Positions 8,491 to 17,544 of a stretch of 64,000 bases of DNA are shown here, piece after piece. Source of the stretch: Rhodococcus yunnanensis NBRC 103083 (GTDB lineage Bacteria > Actinomycetota > Actinomycetes > Mycobacteriales > Mycobacteriaceae); contig NZ_BCXH01000008.1 in NCBI RefSeq assembly GCF_001895005.1, positions 62,001 to 126,000 on the forward strand, written 5' to 3'. The position numbers and the translations under genes were made by a program. A model generated the notes under the pieces. The model did no database searches, was not told the origin of the DNA, and was given only the letters and a program-made list of their open reading frames with translations. Each line of letters opens with the position of its first letter. Positions within the stretch are counted from its first letter, which is position 1.

Positions 8491-9978
8491 ATGGACGTCA
8501 TCGTTGACATTGCCCAAGGCCGGCTGCGCGGACAGAGCGCCGGACCGGTCACTTCGTTTCTGGGAATTCCGTACGCGCAAGCGCCGTTCGGACGACGGCG
8601 TTTCGCGGCGCCGTCGCCGCCCCCGTCCTGGGAAGGAGTGCGTGACGCGGTGACGCTCGGTGCGACGGCGCCGAAGATCGGGTACCGGCCTCCGATCAGC
8701 GAAATCCTCAGTGAACCGGTAGTGCCGGGCGAGGAGTGCCTCAACGTCAACGTGTGGACACCGGACGTCGGTGCATCCGGTCTTCCGGTGTTCGTCTGGA
8801 TACACGGCGGCGCGTTCACCAACGGCTCCAACGCGGTCCCGATCTACGACGCGTCCGCCTTCGCCCGTGACGGCATCGTCGCCGTCACGATCAACTACCG
8901 CCTCGGCGCGGACGGATTCGCCAGGATCGAGGGTGCACCCGCCAACCGCGGACTGCTCGATCAGGTCGCCGCACTCGAGTGGGTGCGCGACAACATCGCC
9001 TCGTTCGGCGGAGATCCAGCGAAGGTGACCGTCGCCGGTGAATCGGCAGGAGCCATGAGCGTCGGGACCCTGTTGTCGATGCCTCGTGCGGAAGGGCTGT
9101 TTCAGCGCGCTGTTCTGCAGAGCGGCGCCGGTAATCACGTGATCACCGAGGCCACAGCCGAGAAGGTCGCTGCCGCATTGGCGGCGGCGGTCGGTGCTTC
9201 GGCGACGGCCGAGGGCCTTGCGTCCGTACCGGTGGACGCGTTCGTCGACGCTCAGCGCGACCTGGGTGACCGCATCACCGCCGAGGCACCGACCGGGGCG
9301 TGGGGCGAACTCGCGTTCAAGATGATGCCGTTCGAGCCGTACATCGACGGCGACGTCGTTCCCGCACTGCCGTACACGCGGATCGCGCAGGGCGCCGGTT
9401 CCGACGTCGACATCCTGATCGGAACGACGAGCGAGGAGTTCGCGTTCTTCTTGGTGCCCGCAGGCGTCACGGCGTATGTGGACGAGGCGCGGGTTCGGGC
9501 GGTCCTCGGTGCCTATGGAGCCGACGTCGACGAGGCGGTCGACGCGTACCGCGCGCAGTTGCCCGACGCCACGCCCGGCGAACTGCTCATTGCGGTGATG
9601 ACCGACTGGTTCTTCCGTATCCCGGCACTGCGGATCGTCGAATCGCGCGCGGGGAGGGCGTTCGTGTACGAGTTCACCTGGCGGTCCCCGCTGTTCGACG
9701 GCCGACTCGGAGCTTGTCATGCGCTGGAGATCCCGTTCGTCTTCGATGTTCTCGACAAGCCCGAGACCGCCCGCATCACCGGTGCGAATCCGCCGCAGAA
9801 GATAGCCGACGAGATGCATCGCGCATGGATCGACTTCGTGCGCGACGGGGCGCCGGGATGGGTGCCGTACGGCAGCGATCGATCGGTCATGCAGTTCGGC
9901 GAACAATCTTCGGTTGCCGACGACCCGCGTCCGTCGACACGGGAGGTGTGGCGTTTTGTGAACCGGCAGTCCGAATAA
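8491..9978 (+). CDS. Type B carboxylesterase
   Basis: A 495-residue alpha/beta-hydrolase of the carboxylesterase/para-nitrobenzyl esterase family. Visible are the oxyanion-hole stretch VWIHGGAF, the nucleophile elbow GESAGAMS with Ser185, an acidic candidate in GTTSEEF and the histidine in GACHALEIPFVF. Length and order match type B carboxylesterases. No signal peptide is apparent, so it is probably cytosolic and hydrolyses small esters. ATG 8491 directly follows a TTG; the ribosome site TAAGGG precedes both. No functional link to neighbours is evident. Confidence 0.9.
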   Translation: MDVIVDIAQGRLRGQSAGPVTSFLGIPYAQAPFGRRRFAAPSPPPSWEGVRDAVTLGATAPKIGYRPPISEILSEPVVPGEECLNVNVWTPDVGASGLPVFVWIHGGAFTNGSNAVPIYDASAFARDGIVAVTINYRLGADGFARIEGAPANRGLLDQVAALEWVRDNIASFGGDPAKVTVAGESAGAMSVGTLLSMPRAEGLFQRAVLQSGAGNHVITEATAEKVAAALAAAVGASATAEGLASVPVDAFVDAQRDLGDRITAEAPTGAWGELAFKMMPFEPYIDGDVVPALPYTRIAQGAGSDVDILIGTTSEEFAFFLVPAGVTAYVDEARVRAVLGAYGADVDEAVDAYRAQLPDATPGELLIAVMTDWFFRIPALRIVESRAGRAFVYEFTWRSPLFDGRLGACHALEIPFVFDVLDKPETARITGANPPQKIADEMHRAWIDFVRDGAPGWVPYGSDRSVMQFGEQSSVADDPRPSTREVWRFVNRQSE

Positions 9979-10092
9979 CCTCGACGATTCTGGGCGCCGT
10001 GTCGGTTTCGCCGCTCCCGCAGCGGTTTTGCCCGTCGGGTGACTCCGTGCCGGAGTATGGTCACCAGCATTTCCGTTGAGCTGGGGTGGCTG

Positions 10093-11565
10093 ATGGACGC
10101 ACTGGATCTCTCGAGGTGGCAGTTCGGAATCACGACTGTCTACCACTTCCTTCTGGTACCGCTGACGATCGGTCTCGCGCCGATCATCGCGGTGATGCAG
10201 ACGATGTGGGTCATCACCAAGAAGGACTCCTGGTACCGACTCACCAAGTTCTTCGGCAAGCTGTTTCTCATCAACTTCGCACTGGGTGTCGCCACCGGCA
10301 TCGTGCAGGAATTCCAGTTCGGGATGAACTGGAGCGAGTACTCCCGCTTCGTCGGCGACGTGTTCGGTGCGCCACTGGCGATGGAAGGACTCGTCGCGTT
10401 CTTCCTCGAATCGACGTTCCTCGGCCTGTGGATCTTCGGCTGGGACCGGCTCCCGAGGCTGGTGCATCTGGCGACGATCTGGTTGGTGGCCATCGGAGTC
10501 AACGCGTCCGGATATTTCATCATCGTCGCGAATTCGTTCATGCAGCATCCGGTCGGGGCGGAGTACAACGCCGAGACCGGACGTGCGCAATTGACGAGTA
10601 TCGGTGATCTGCTGTCCAACAACACCGCGTTGGTCGCGTATCCGCACGTCATCTCCGGAGCGTTCCTGACCGCAGGGACCTTCGTTGCGGGTATCTCGGG
10701 CTGGTGGATGGTGCGCAACATGCGCCGAGCGTGGAAGGTCGACGCAGGAGAAGCCGCACGCCTGACGACCGATGCACGCCAGATGTTCCGGCCGGCGACA
10801 CGGCTGGCACTGCTGGTGATGTTCGCGGCAGGTATTGCGGTGGCGCTGACCGGAGACTCGCAGGGCAAGTTGATGTTCGTCCAACAGCCGATGAAGATGG
10901 CGTCGGCGGAAGCACTCTGCAACACCGCGACCGATCCCGATTTCTCGGTATTGACCATCGGCACACACAACAACTGCGAGAGCGTGACGTCGATCATCGA
11001 AGTCCCGTACGTGCTGCCGTGGCTCGCCGAGGGCAAGTTCACCGGCGTCACCCTGCAAGGCGTCAACCAGCTGCAGGCGCAGTACGAGCAGGAGTTCGGG
11101 CCGGGCAACTACACCCCGAATCTGTTCGTGACGTACTGGGCGTTTCGCGCCATGATCGGATTCGCCGCCGGCTCGGCGGCGTTGGCGATCGCGGGGCTGT
11201 GGGTGACGCGCCGCGGCCGAGTGCCCGACCAGCGGTGGTACTCGTGGCTGGCGTTGATCGCGATTCCGATGCCGTTCCTGGCCAACAGTTCGGGCTGGAT
11301 CTTCACCGAAATGGGGCGCCAGCCGTGGATGGTGGCCCCCAATCCGACCGGAGTCGACATGATCCGTCTGACGGTCGATCAGGGAGTATCGAATCATTCC
11401 CCTGTGACCGTGTGGATTTCGATCATCACCTTCACCCTGCTGTACGGCGCGCTCGGTGTGGTGTGGCTGAAACTCATGATCCGCTACGCCAGGGAAGGTC
11501 CGTTGGATCACGACCGAACGCCGCCCGATCCGTCCGAACCCAAACAGCTTTCGTTCGAGTACTAG
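10093..11565 (+). CDS. cydA: Cytochrome bd ubiquinol/menaquinol oxidase subunit I
   Basis: This 490-residue integral membrane subunit oxidises quinol and binds three haems. Key residues visible are His18 in the RWQFGITTVYHFLLVPLT segment (haem b595 ligand), the histidine in VAYPHVISGAF (haem b558 ligand) and the conserved GWIFTEMGRQPW region with the methionine ligand and GRQPW quinol-site motif. It has a long periplasmic Q-loop. ATG 10093 is selected because the conserved N-terminus begins there. cydB follows after 9 bases. No Rex-type operator was seen in the 114 bases upstream, although rex lies 35 kb away in this window. Confidence 0.96.
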   Translation: MDALDLSRWQFGITTVYHFLLVPLTIGLAPIIAVMQTMWVITKKDSWYRLTKFFGKLFLINFALGVATGIVQEFQFGMNWSEYSRFVGDVFGAPLAMEGLVAFFLESTFLGLWIFGWDRLPRLVHLATIWLVAIGVNASGYFIIVANSFMQHPVGAEYNAETGRAQLTSIGDLLSNNTALVAYPHVISGAFLTAGTFVAGISGWWMVRNMRRAWKVDAGEAARLTTDARQMFRPATRLALLVMFAAGIAVALTGDSQGKLMFVQQPMKMASAEALCNTATDPDFSVLTIGTHNNCESVTSIIEVPYVLPWLAEGKFTGVTLQGVNQLQAQYEQEFGPGNYTPNLFVTYWAFRAMIGFAAGSAALAIAGLWVTRRGRVPDQRWYSWLALIAIPMPFLANSSGWIFTEMGRQPWMVAPNPTGVDMIRLTVDQGVSNHSPVTVWISIITFTLLYGALGVVWLKLMIRYAREGPLDHDRTPPDPSEPKQLSFEY

Positions 11566-11574
11566 AGGAGAGAC

Positions 11575-12606
11575 ATGGCCGAGCTGTGGTTCGTCATCGT
11601 CGCAGTACTCTTCGTCGGTTACTTCCTGCTCGAGGGGTTCGATTTCGGCGTCGGCATGCTGATGCCCGTCGTCGGTCGGCGCACCGATATTCCACCCGAC
11701 GTACGACGACGCGTCGCGCTGAACACCATCGGCCCGGTATGGGACGGCAACGAGGTGTGGCTCATCACCGCAGGCGGGGCATTGTTCGCAGCGTTCCCCG
11801 ATTGGTACGCAACTCTGTTCTCGGGCTTCTACATTCCGCTGCTGATCATTCTGGTGGCACTGATCGTGCGGGTCGTCGCGATCGAGTGGCGCGCGAAGAT
11901 CGACGACGACGCCTGGCGTCAGCGCTGCGACTGGGGAATAGTCTTCGGATCCTGGGTGCCCGCGATCCTCTGGGGAGTCGCGTTCGCGAACATCGTGCGA
12001 GGGGTCGAGATCGATGCGAACAAGCAGGTCGTCTCGAGCTTCTTCGACCTGTTGAACCCGTACGCGTTGTTGGGCGGTGTGACAACGGCTTTGGTGTTCG
12101 CTCTGCACGGTGCGGTGTTCCTGGCGCTGAAATCTTCCGACGAGATTCGTGAGGACGCAGTCGCCATCGCGGCCAAACTCGCTCTCCCCGCAGTGCCGAT
12201 CGCGGGGGCCTTCGTGCTGTGGACCCAACTCGCGTACGGCAAGGGATGGACGTGGATTCTCGTGGCCGTGGCGGCCGCGGCCCTGCTGGGTGTCGTTGCG
12301 TTCACCAGGGCCGAGCAGGAGGGTCGGGCCTTCGCCCTGACCTCGGTGGCTGTCGTCGCCGCCGTGACGTTGCTGTTCGCCTCGCTCTACCCGAATGTCA
12401 TGCCTTCCACCTTGGACCCGGCCTACAGCCTGACCATCTCGAACGCGTCGTCGAGCCCGTACACGCTGACCGTCATGACCTGGGTCGCGGCCTTCATGAC
12501 CCCGGTCGTCGTGCTGTACCAGGGCTGGACGTACTGGGTCTTCCGGCAACGCATCTCGAGCTCGGCGATCGGAAAGTCCCACGGATTGACGTGGGTGAAG
12601 AAGTGA
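11575..12606 (+). CDS. cydB: Cytochrome bd oxidase subunit II
   Basis: A 343-residue multi-pass membrane protein beginning MAELWFVIVAVLFVGYFLLEGFDFGVG, typical of CydB, with conserved NTIGPVWDGNEVW and FSGFYIPLL segments. It pairs with CydA in the low-oxygen, high-affinity terminal oxidase. The ribosome site AGAGGAGA precedes the ATG. In many actinobacteria cydDC (the heterodimeric ABC transporter needed for assembly) follows directly. Here the next gene, 4 bases after the stop and on the opposite strand, is an XRE regulator that opens the defence island. Confidence 0.96.
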   Translation: MAELWFVIVAVLFVGYFLLEGFDFGVGMLMPVVGRRTDIPPDVRRRVALNTIGPVWDGNEVWLITAGGALFAAFPDWYATLFSGFYIPLLIILVALIVRVVAIEWRAKIDDDAWRQRCDWGIVFGSWVPAILWGVAFANIVRGVEIDANKQVVSSFFDLLNPYALLGGVTTALVFALHGAVFLALKSSDEIREDAVAIAAKLALPAVPIAGAFVLWTQLAYGKGWTWILVAVAAAALLGVVAFTRAEQEGRAFALTSVAVVAAVTLLFASLYPNVMPSTLDPAYSLTISNASSSPYTLTVMTWVAAFMTPVVVLYQGWTYWVFRQRISSSAIGKSHGLTWVKK

Positions 12607-12610
12607 GTTG

Positions 12611-12973
12611 CTACTGATCGAGGGCTGACAGTCGATCGATCAGCTCAGCCTCGACCCGCGAGTACGCTGATCGTGTCGCCTGCTCTGGTGAGCGGCGACT
12701 GACCAACATGTTGCCGTCGGGAATCAGTAGCGAAGGCGCCACTTTCAACGCCAGTGCAAGTCGGTACACCGTCGAGAGTTGTGGATCGGCGATGAATGGA
12801 TCCCGGTTGCTGGTGTTACGTTCGAGGTTCGATATCTGGTTTCGATGCATGCCGCATAGGTTCGCGACATCCTCCTGCGAGAGCCCACGGTGGCTGCGAA
12901 TGAATCTCAAACGATGTCCGAACGAATCGCCGTACGTCCCCCATTCCAGGGACCCTCGCTCGTTCGTCGGCAC
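12611..12973 (-). CDS. XRE-family transcriptional regulator, probable island repressor
   Basis: About 120 residues from a GTG at 12973 that has GGAGA just upstream; longer in-frame starts would run into the helicase coding region. An N-terminal HTH_3 domain is clear: GHRLRFIRSHRGLSQEDVAN, then MHRNQISNLER (residues about 20-75). The C-terminal half is short with no recognised sensor domain. It is divergent from the helicase gene with about 67 bases between starts, where a CACAA-N4-TTGTC inverted repeat lies. Related repeats occur before the methylase and ATPase genes. The natural inference is that it controls the whole defence system and itself. Confidence 0.85.
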   Translation of the reverse strand: MPTNERGSLEWGTYGDSFGHRLRFIRSHRGLSQEDVANLCGMHRNQISNLERNTSNRDPFIADPQLSTVYRLALALKVAPSLLIPDGNMLVSRRSPEQATRSAYSRVEAELIDRLSALDQ

Positions 12974-12993
12974 GTTCTCCAACTTGTCCGATG

Positions 12994-13014
12994 CACAACG
13001 TATTGTCTGCACAA
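12994..13014. promoter_or_regulatory. Putative XRE operator, copy 1 (xre/helicase divergent promoter)
   Basis: CACAA-CGTA-TTGTC at 12994-13007 is an inverted repeat, followed by a further direct CACAA half-site at 13010-13014. It sits between the divergent starts, ending about 33 bases before the helicase ATG. It matches copies at 17492 and 21033, so a shared repressor site is inferred. Confidence 0.65.
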
Positions 13015-13040
13015 CTAGATGTGCGTCAGTGGGGTATGGA

Positions 13041-16000
13041 ATGAACATGCAAGAACTCGTCCCGGGCATTCGACTGCAGGGCCGATGGCCGACGCCGGTG
13101 GAAGTTCTTTCGGTGAACCGACACGGTCAATCCGCGGCATCTATCGTCGTTCGAGGGGCCGACGGCTTCGTTGCGGAGGAAATGGTTTTCGCCGATGACC
13201 TCGGCACCACAGTGACGATCGTCGATGATGCAAGCGCACCCTGGTCATTGACGGCTGATCCTGTGCACTTCAAGCTCGCGACCGAAGCACTCCGAATTCG
13301 CATGGCGGGCGTCAGCGATCCGATGCTTGCCGTCGCTACGAGTGACATCTCGCCGCTCCCACACCAGATTCGCGCGGTGTACGGAGAGTTGCTGCCGCGG
13401 ACGCCGCTTCGGTTTCTGCTGGCCGACGACCCCGGTGCAGGAAAGACCGTCATGGCCGGGCTCTACGCGAAGGAACTGATCCTGCGAGGCGATCTGGCGC
13501 GCATGCTGATCATTGCCCCAGGTGGTCTGGTCGACCAGTGGCAGGAGGAGCTCGATAGTAAATTCGGCATCACCACAACACTGCTCACTCGAGAACTCGT
13601 CGACGCTGCCGTGGACGGCGATCCGTTCGCAGCGCATCCGTTCCTCGTGGCTCGTATGGATCAGCTTGCGCGGGCTGAAGATCTACTCGATCGCCTCGCG
13701 CACAGTGAGTGGGACCTGGTCATCGTCGACGAGGCACACCGAATGTCCGCGAACTGGTGGGGCGGTGAACTGCGCAAGACCAGGCGTTTCGACCTCGGCC
13801 AGCTCCTCGGGACCGTCACTCGGCATCTGCTGCTGATGACAGCAACCCCGCACGCGGGTAGTGAGGACAACTTCCAGGCGTTTCTGTCACTTCTCGACCC
13901 GGACCGATTCGAAGGGCAGGCGCGCGGCGGCGGTCAGACAGCAGATACCACCGGCCTGATGCGTCGGATGGTCAAAGAGGAACTCTTGACGTTCGAGGGG
14001 CGTCCGCTGTTTCCTGAGCGCATTGCCGAGACGGTTCCGTACGCGCTCTCCGCCGGTGAGCGCGAACTGTACGAGGCCGTCACCCACTACGTCCGCGCGG
14101 AGATGAACCGCGCAGACCAACATTCCGACTCGCCCCAGCGTCGCACAGTCGGCTTTGCGTTGACGGTGCTGCAACGCAGGCTGGCTTCGAGCACCCATGC
14201 GATTCTGCGGAGCCTCGAGCGGAGGCGAGCCCGTCTTGCGACGAAGCGGGCAGAGATGGCGTCGGGCAAATTCTCGGTGGCCGAGGAGAGGCTACGGCTG
14301 CCGAGCGCGGATCAATTCGACGACCCGGACGAATACAGCGCCGAAGAGTTCGAGCACATCGAAGAGGAAATCGTCGATGCGGCAACGGCGGCCAGGACGG
14401 TGGCCGAGCTGGATGTCGAAATACGGCTGCTCGACGAGTTGGTCGCGCTTGCGAAGCGAGTCCGCGACAGCGGTATCGACCGAAAATGGTCTGAGCTGAG
14501 CTCGCTGTTGACGGACAAGTCCCTGCTGCGAGCCGCCGATGGGTCGCCGCGCAAGCTCATCGTGTTCACCGAACACCGCGACACTCTTGACTACCTCACG
14601 CGTCAAATTCGCAACATACTCGGTGATGACGACGCGGTCTTGACTATCCATGGCGGTACCAGGCGGACGGATCGAAAGATCGTCCGAGAGTTGTTCACGC
14701 AGGAGCCTTCTCGGCAGGTGCTTGTCGCCACCGATGCTGCAGGTGAAGGTTTGAATCTGCAAGCTGCACATCTGATGATCAACTACGACCTGCCGTGGAA
14801 TCCCAACCGTCTCGAGCAACGCTTCGGTCGTATCCACAGGATCGGCCAACAGAACGTGTGCCGCTTGTGGAACATCGTCGCCGACGAGACCCGCGAGGGT
14901 CAGGTTTTCGTGCGCCTGCTCGAGAAAATGGAACAGCAGCGAAAAGCGTACGGAGGCAAACTGTTCGACGTACTAGGTGACGCATTCGCCGAGACGCCGC
15001 TGCGGACGTTGCTGATGGACGCGATTCGTTACGGCGATGATCCCGCGCGCATCGCGGAGATCGAGCGGGTGGTCGACGCGAAGGTCTCCGAAGGATGCGA
15101 GGAGCTGGTTCATGACCGCGCACTCGCGCGCGAGACCTTGAATCCCATCGAGTTGGATCGGCTGCGGCGTGAGATGGACGACGCCATGGCCAGGCGTCTG
15201 CAGCCGCATTACATCGAGGCGTTCTTCACCGATGCATTCGGCCGTATCGGCGGCCGCTTGTCGAAGCGCGAGCGCGGCCGCTTTCAAATCACCAACGTCC
15301 CGTCGGTGCTCCGAAACCGCCAGGTACGACGTGAGCACGCAGGTCGTCCTGTCGTTCGTGCATACGAGCGGGTCACGTTCGAGCCGGGGCAGATCAGTAG
15401 CCGCGAGGGTCGACAGGCCGAGTTGCTCACTCCCGCGCACCCCCTGTTCGACGCGGTGCTCGACGCTACCGTCGAGCGGGCGTCGGGACTTCTCGAGATC
15501 GGTACGACGCTGTTCGAACCGATGGATGCCGGCACCGAGCCGTACGTGGTCATGGCGATGACGGGCGAGGTGCTCGATGGCCATCGACGCGTGGTCAGCA
15601 AGAGGTTCAGTTTCGTGTCGCTGCATGCCGACGGTTCCGTTGCCGACGCAGGTCCTGCGCCACATCTCGATCTCGCGCCGGTACCGGAGTCGGCTCAGCG
15701 CGCGGTGTCGGAAGCAATGGGCGCGGAATGGATTCGTGCAGGGCTGGCCGACCGCGCAATGGGGTGGGCGGCGAGCGTGGCTCAGCCGGAGCACCTGACC
15801 GACGTACGTTCTCGGCTGTTGCCGACCGTCGAGAAAACGGCAGCCGCGGTGAAGTCGAGGCTGGTCGGCCAGGTCAACTTCCTGGATTCCGAGGCCGCGC
15901 GCATTCGTGAGGTGCTCGCGGCGGGTGGTCGAAAGCCCAGACAGAGTCCTGATCGGCTGGAGGCGCGTGCTCGTGAACTGGAGTTGCGGCTGGCGACGCG

Positions 16001-16523
16001 TCTGACCGACCTGGAACGTGATGCCATGCTCGCGGCGCGGCCGCCGGTGCTGAGCGCCGTCATGCTCGTCATCCCAGCGGGGATGGTCGGTGGTTCGGTG
16101 GCCGAATACGCCAAGGACACGACCGTCACCGACCTGCGTGCAGTCACGGCGACTCTTGCGGCTGAGCGTTCGTTGGGTCGCGAGCCGGAGGAAATGCCGC
16201 ACAACAACAAGGGCTACGACATCCGGTCGGTACCTCCGCTCGACGACCAGGGTGAGCGCGGGCCGACCGTGTTGATCGAAGTGAAGGGCCGCATCGAAGG
16301 GGCGAGCCACTTCTCGATCAGCTACAACCAGGTGCTGTACGCCCAGAACACCGGGGTCAATCACCGGTTGGCGTTGGTTCGCGTCTCGCAGCGTGGTCCG
16401 GAGTTCGACGAAATCCGGTACCTGACCGATTATTTCCGCAACTACAACATGGGTGACACGGACACCGCTCACATCCAGATCGACTGGGACCGTGCCTGGG
16501 CGAAGGGGAAGGCGCCGCACTGA
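13041..16523 (+). CDS. SNF2/DEAD-like helicase with C-terminal DUF3883-like domain
   Basis: A 1160-residue superfamily 2 helicase. Walker A DDPGAGKT spans residues 129-136, DEAH 230-233 and the motif III-like TATPHAG follows. The second RecA domain has LIVFTEHRDTLDYL, ATDAAGEGLNLQ and RFGRIHRIGQ (arginine finger). The C-terminus has the DUF3883-like core NNKGYDIRS (about 1055) and IEVKGR (E1080, K1082), a pattern shared with restriction-type nuclease folds. Such proteins (DrmD-like, Hma-like) translocate on or remodel DNA in anti-phage systems. Start ATG 13041 (or 13047) has GGGG upstream; the frame is open further back but overlaps the promoter and regulator. It is expected to work with the downstream methylase and ATPase. 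Confidence 0.9.
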   Translation: MNMQELVPGIRLQGRWPTPVEVLSVNRHGQSAASIVVRGADGFVAEEMVFADDLGTTVTIVDDASAPWSLTADPVHFKLATEALRIRMAGVSDPMLAVATSDISPLPHQIRAVYGELLPRTPLRFLLADDPGAGKTVMAGLYAKELILRGDLARMLIIAPGGLVDQWQEELDSKFGITTTLLTRELVDAAVDGDPFAAHPFLVARMDQLARAEDLLDRLAHSEWDLVIVDEAHRMSANWWGGELRKTRRFDLGQLLGTVTRHLLLMTATPHAGSEDNFQAFLSLLDPDRFEGQARGGGQTADTTGLMRRMVKEELLTFEGRPLFPERIAETVPYALSAGERELYEAVTHYVRAEMNRADQHSDSPQRRTVGFALTVLQRRLASSTHAILRSLERRRARLATKRAEMASGKFSVAEERLRLPSADQFDDPDEYSAEEFEHIEEEIVDAATAARTVAELDVEIRLLDELVALAKRVRDSGIDRKWSELSSLLTDKSLLRAADGSPRKLIVFTEHRDTLDYLTRQIRNILGDDDAVLTIHGGTRRTDRKIVRELFTQEPSRQVLVATDAAGEGLNLQAAHLMINYDLPWNPNRLEQRFGRIHRIGQQNVCRLWNIVADETREGQVFVRLLEKMEQQRKAYGGKLFDVLGDAFAETPLRTLLMDAIRYGDDPARIAEIERVVDAKVSEGCEELVHDRALARETLNPIELDRLRREMDDAMARRLQPHYIEAFFTDAFGRIGGRLSKRERGRFQITNVPSVLRNRQVRREHAGRPVVRAYERVTFEPGQISSREGRQAELLTPAHPLFDAVLDATVERASGLLEIGTTLFEPMDAGTEPYVVMAMTGEVLDGHRRVVSKRFSFVSLHADGSVADAGPAPHLDLAPVPESAQRAVSEAMGAEWIRAGLADRAMGWAASVAQPEHLTDVRSRLLPTVEKTAAAVKSRLVGQVNFLDSEAARIREVLAAGGRKPRQSPDRLEARARELELRLATRLTDLERDAMLAARPPVLSAVMLVIPAGMVGGSVAEYAKDTTVTDLRAVTATLAAERSLGREPEEMPHNNKGYDIRSVPPLDDQGERGPTVLIEVKGRIEGASHFSISYNQVLYAQNTGVNHRLALVRVSQRGPEFDEIRYLTDYFRNYNMGDTDTAHIQIDWDRAWAKGKAPH

Positions 16524-16571
16524 ACGACGCGGCGGGCGTAATCTGGGCCGAAACCGTCTTTCAGGGGTGCG

Positions 16572-16778
16572 ATGAGCGAGCCGACTGTGCGTGTCGCCGA
16601 TTATCCTCAGCTGCGCGCGATCTCTTGGCATGTCGGCGATGACACGGTGGTGAGTGAGCTCGCGGCACTGCAGCTCTACGAGCGGAATTGGCGTTTCGTC
16701 GGTGATCTCGACGCGCGCGAGCAGGCCTTCATCCAGCATCTCGCCGACGTGTACAGCGGTGGGAAGCTCCTTGTTTGA
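16572..16778 (+). CDS. Small partner/antitoxin of AbiEii-like nucleotidyltransferase
   Basis: A 68-residue protein (TVRVADYPQLRAISWH ... LYERNWRFVGDL) of a type usually found immediately upstream of AbiEii-like nucleotidyltransferases, as it is here. It overlaps the next gene by eight bases. It is much shorter than the classical winged-helix AbiEi antitoxin and has no obvious DNA-binding motif. Its role as antitoxin is inferred from position only. The ribosome site CAGGGG precedes the ATG. It begins 48 bases after the helicase stop on the same strand and may be co-transcribed with it. Confidence 0.7.
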   Translation: MSEPTVRVADYPQLRAISWHVGDDTVVSELAALQLYERNWRFVGDLDAREQAFIQHLADVYSGGKLLV

Positions 16779-17451
16779 GCACGAGCACCATCGCGCTATT
16801 GCTGCTGTATTGAGTTCTTTGGACTCCGACCTGCTGGTTGATGCGCGCTGCCATTTCGGTGGCGGAACCGCAATGGTCATGCGGTTTGGGGAATGGCGGG
16901 TCTCGGCGGACATCGCCTTCCTGATCTCGGACTGGAGTGCTTACCGCGACCTTCGTCAACTGATCACGTCTCAGGGGATGAGCGCAATCGGCGACGTCAC
17001 AGCACTGCGCGAGGTTCGCGCGGACAGGTACGGGATCCGCAACTTGATCGGGTCGGCGGCCGGCCCGATCAAGCTCGAGATCATTCACGAGAGTCGAATT
17101 TCGCTTGACCTGCCGGGCGATGCTGATCAGGTCGAGGGTGTCGCCACGTTGGGTGTCGTCGACATGGTCGCGACCAAGCTGCTGGCCAACGACGACCGGT
17201 GGGCAGACCGGGGCCTCTTCTCTCGCGATCTGATCGACCTCGCGATGCTCCCATTCGACGAGGTCCAGTGGGCTGAAGGTAAGGCGAAGGCCGTGAGTGC
17301 CTACGGCCGGAGTATCGACCGGACGCTAGAACTTGCTGTGCATGCCGCATTGGACGAACCGGGGTGGCTCGAAACGTGTGCCGAGAGCATGCAGATGGGT
17401 TCGGTGTCGGAGGAGCTCCGTAAGGGCATCGGAGACCTGGTCGGCCCGTAG
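16771..17451 (+). CDS. AbiEii/AbiGii-like nucleotidyltransferase with altered acidic motif
   Basis: About 226 residues. The N-terminal half carries the nucleotidyltransferase G-motif (FGGGTAMV, G30-T33) and, after RVSA, the sequence D47-I48-A49. Family members have D-I-D at this spot, and both aspartates bind the catalytic metal; here the second is alanine (codon GCC instead of GAC). The rest of the family signature (ADRYGIRNLIG, LDMVATKLLAND-like, FSRDLIDLAML) is intact. AbiEii proteins act as toxins by nucleotide transfer; the substitution suggests weakened or lost catalysis. TTG 16771 gives the usual FEHEHHRAIAAVL start; GTG 16759 is an alternative. It lies between the helicase and the methylase. 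Confidence 0.75.
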   Translation: MFEHEHHRAIAAVLSSLDSDLLVDARCHFGGGTAMVMRFGEWRVSADIAFLISDWSAYRDLRQLITSQGMSAIGDVTALREVRADRYGIRNLIGSAAGPIKLEIIHESRISLDLPGDADQVEGVATLGVVDMVATKLLANDDRWADRGLFSRDLIDLAMLPFDEVQWAEGKAKAVSAYGRSIDRTLELAVHAALDEPGWLETCAESMQMGSVSEELRKGIGDLVGP

Positions 17452-17491
17452 ATCAAGGTCCCTTGGCGCAGACCCACCGAATTCCCCTATG

Positions 17492-17505
17492 CACAACATG
17501 GTGTG
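17492..17505. promoter_or_regulatory. Putative XRE operator, copy 2 (methylase promoter)
   Basis: CACAA-CATG-GTGTG lies 39 bases before the methylase ATG. It differs from the consensus CACAA-N4-TTGTG at one position of the right arm. Confidence 0.6.
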
Positions 17506-17544
17506 AGATAGGGTCGAGAGTTCTGTTCCGATCGAGAGGCGGCC

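Noticed and set aside
10000..10030. Short hairpin CCGCT/AGCGG with TTTT before cydA as terminator
   Set aside because: Only five paired bases; too weak to call.
8401..12582. Very long (1393-codon) open frame on the minus strand
   Set aside because: It is antisense to the carboxylesterase and cydAB, is Arg/His/Asp-rich without domains, and is the usual by-product of high G+C codon bias.
12708..13040. In-frame extension of the helicase by 111 codons
   Set aside because: It would run antisense through the XRE gene and the operator; the N-terminal residues have no family match and a good start lies at 13041.
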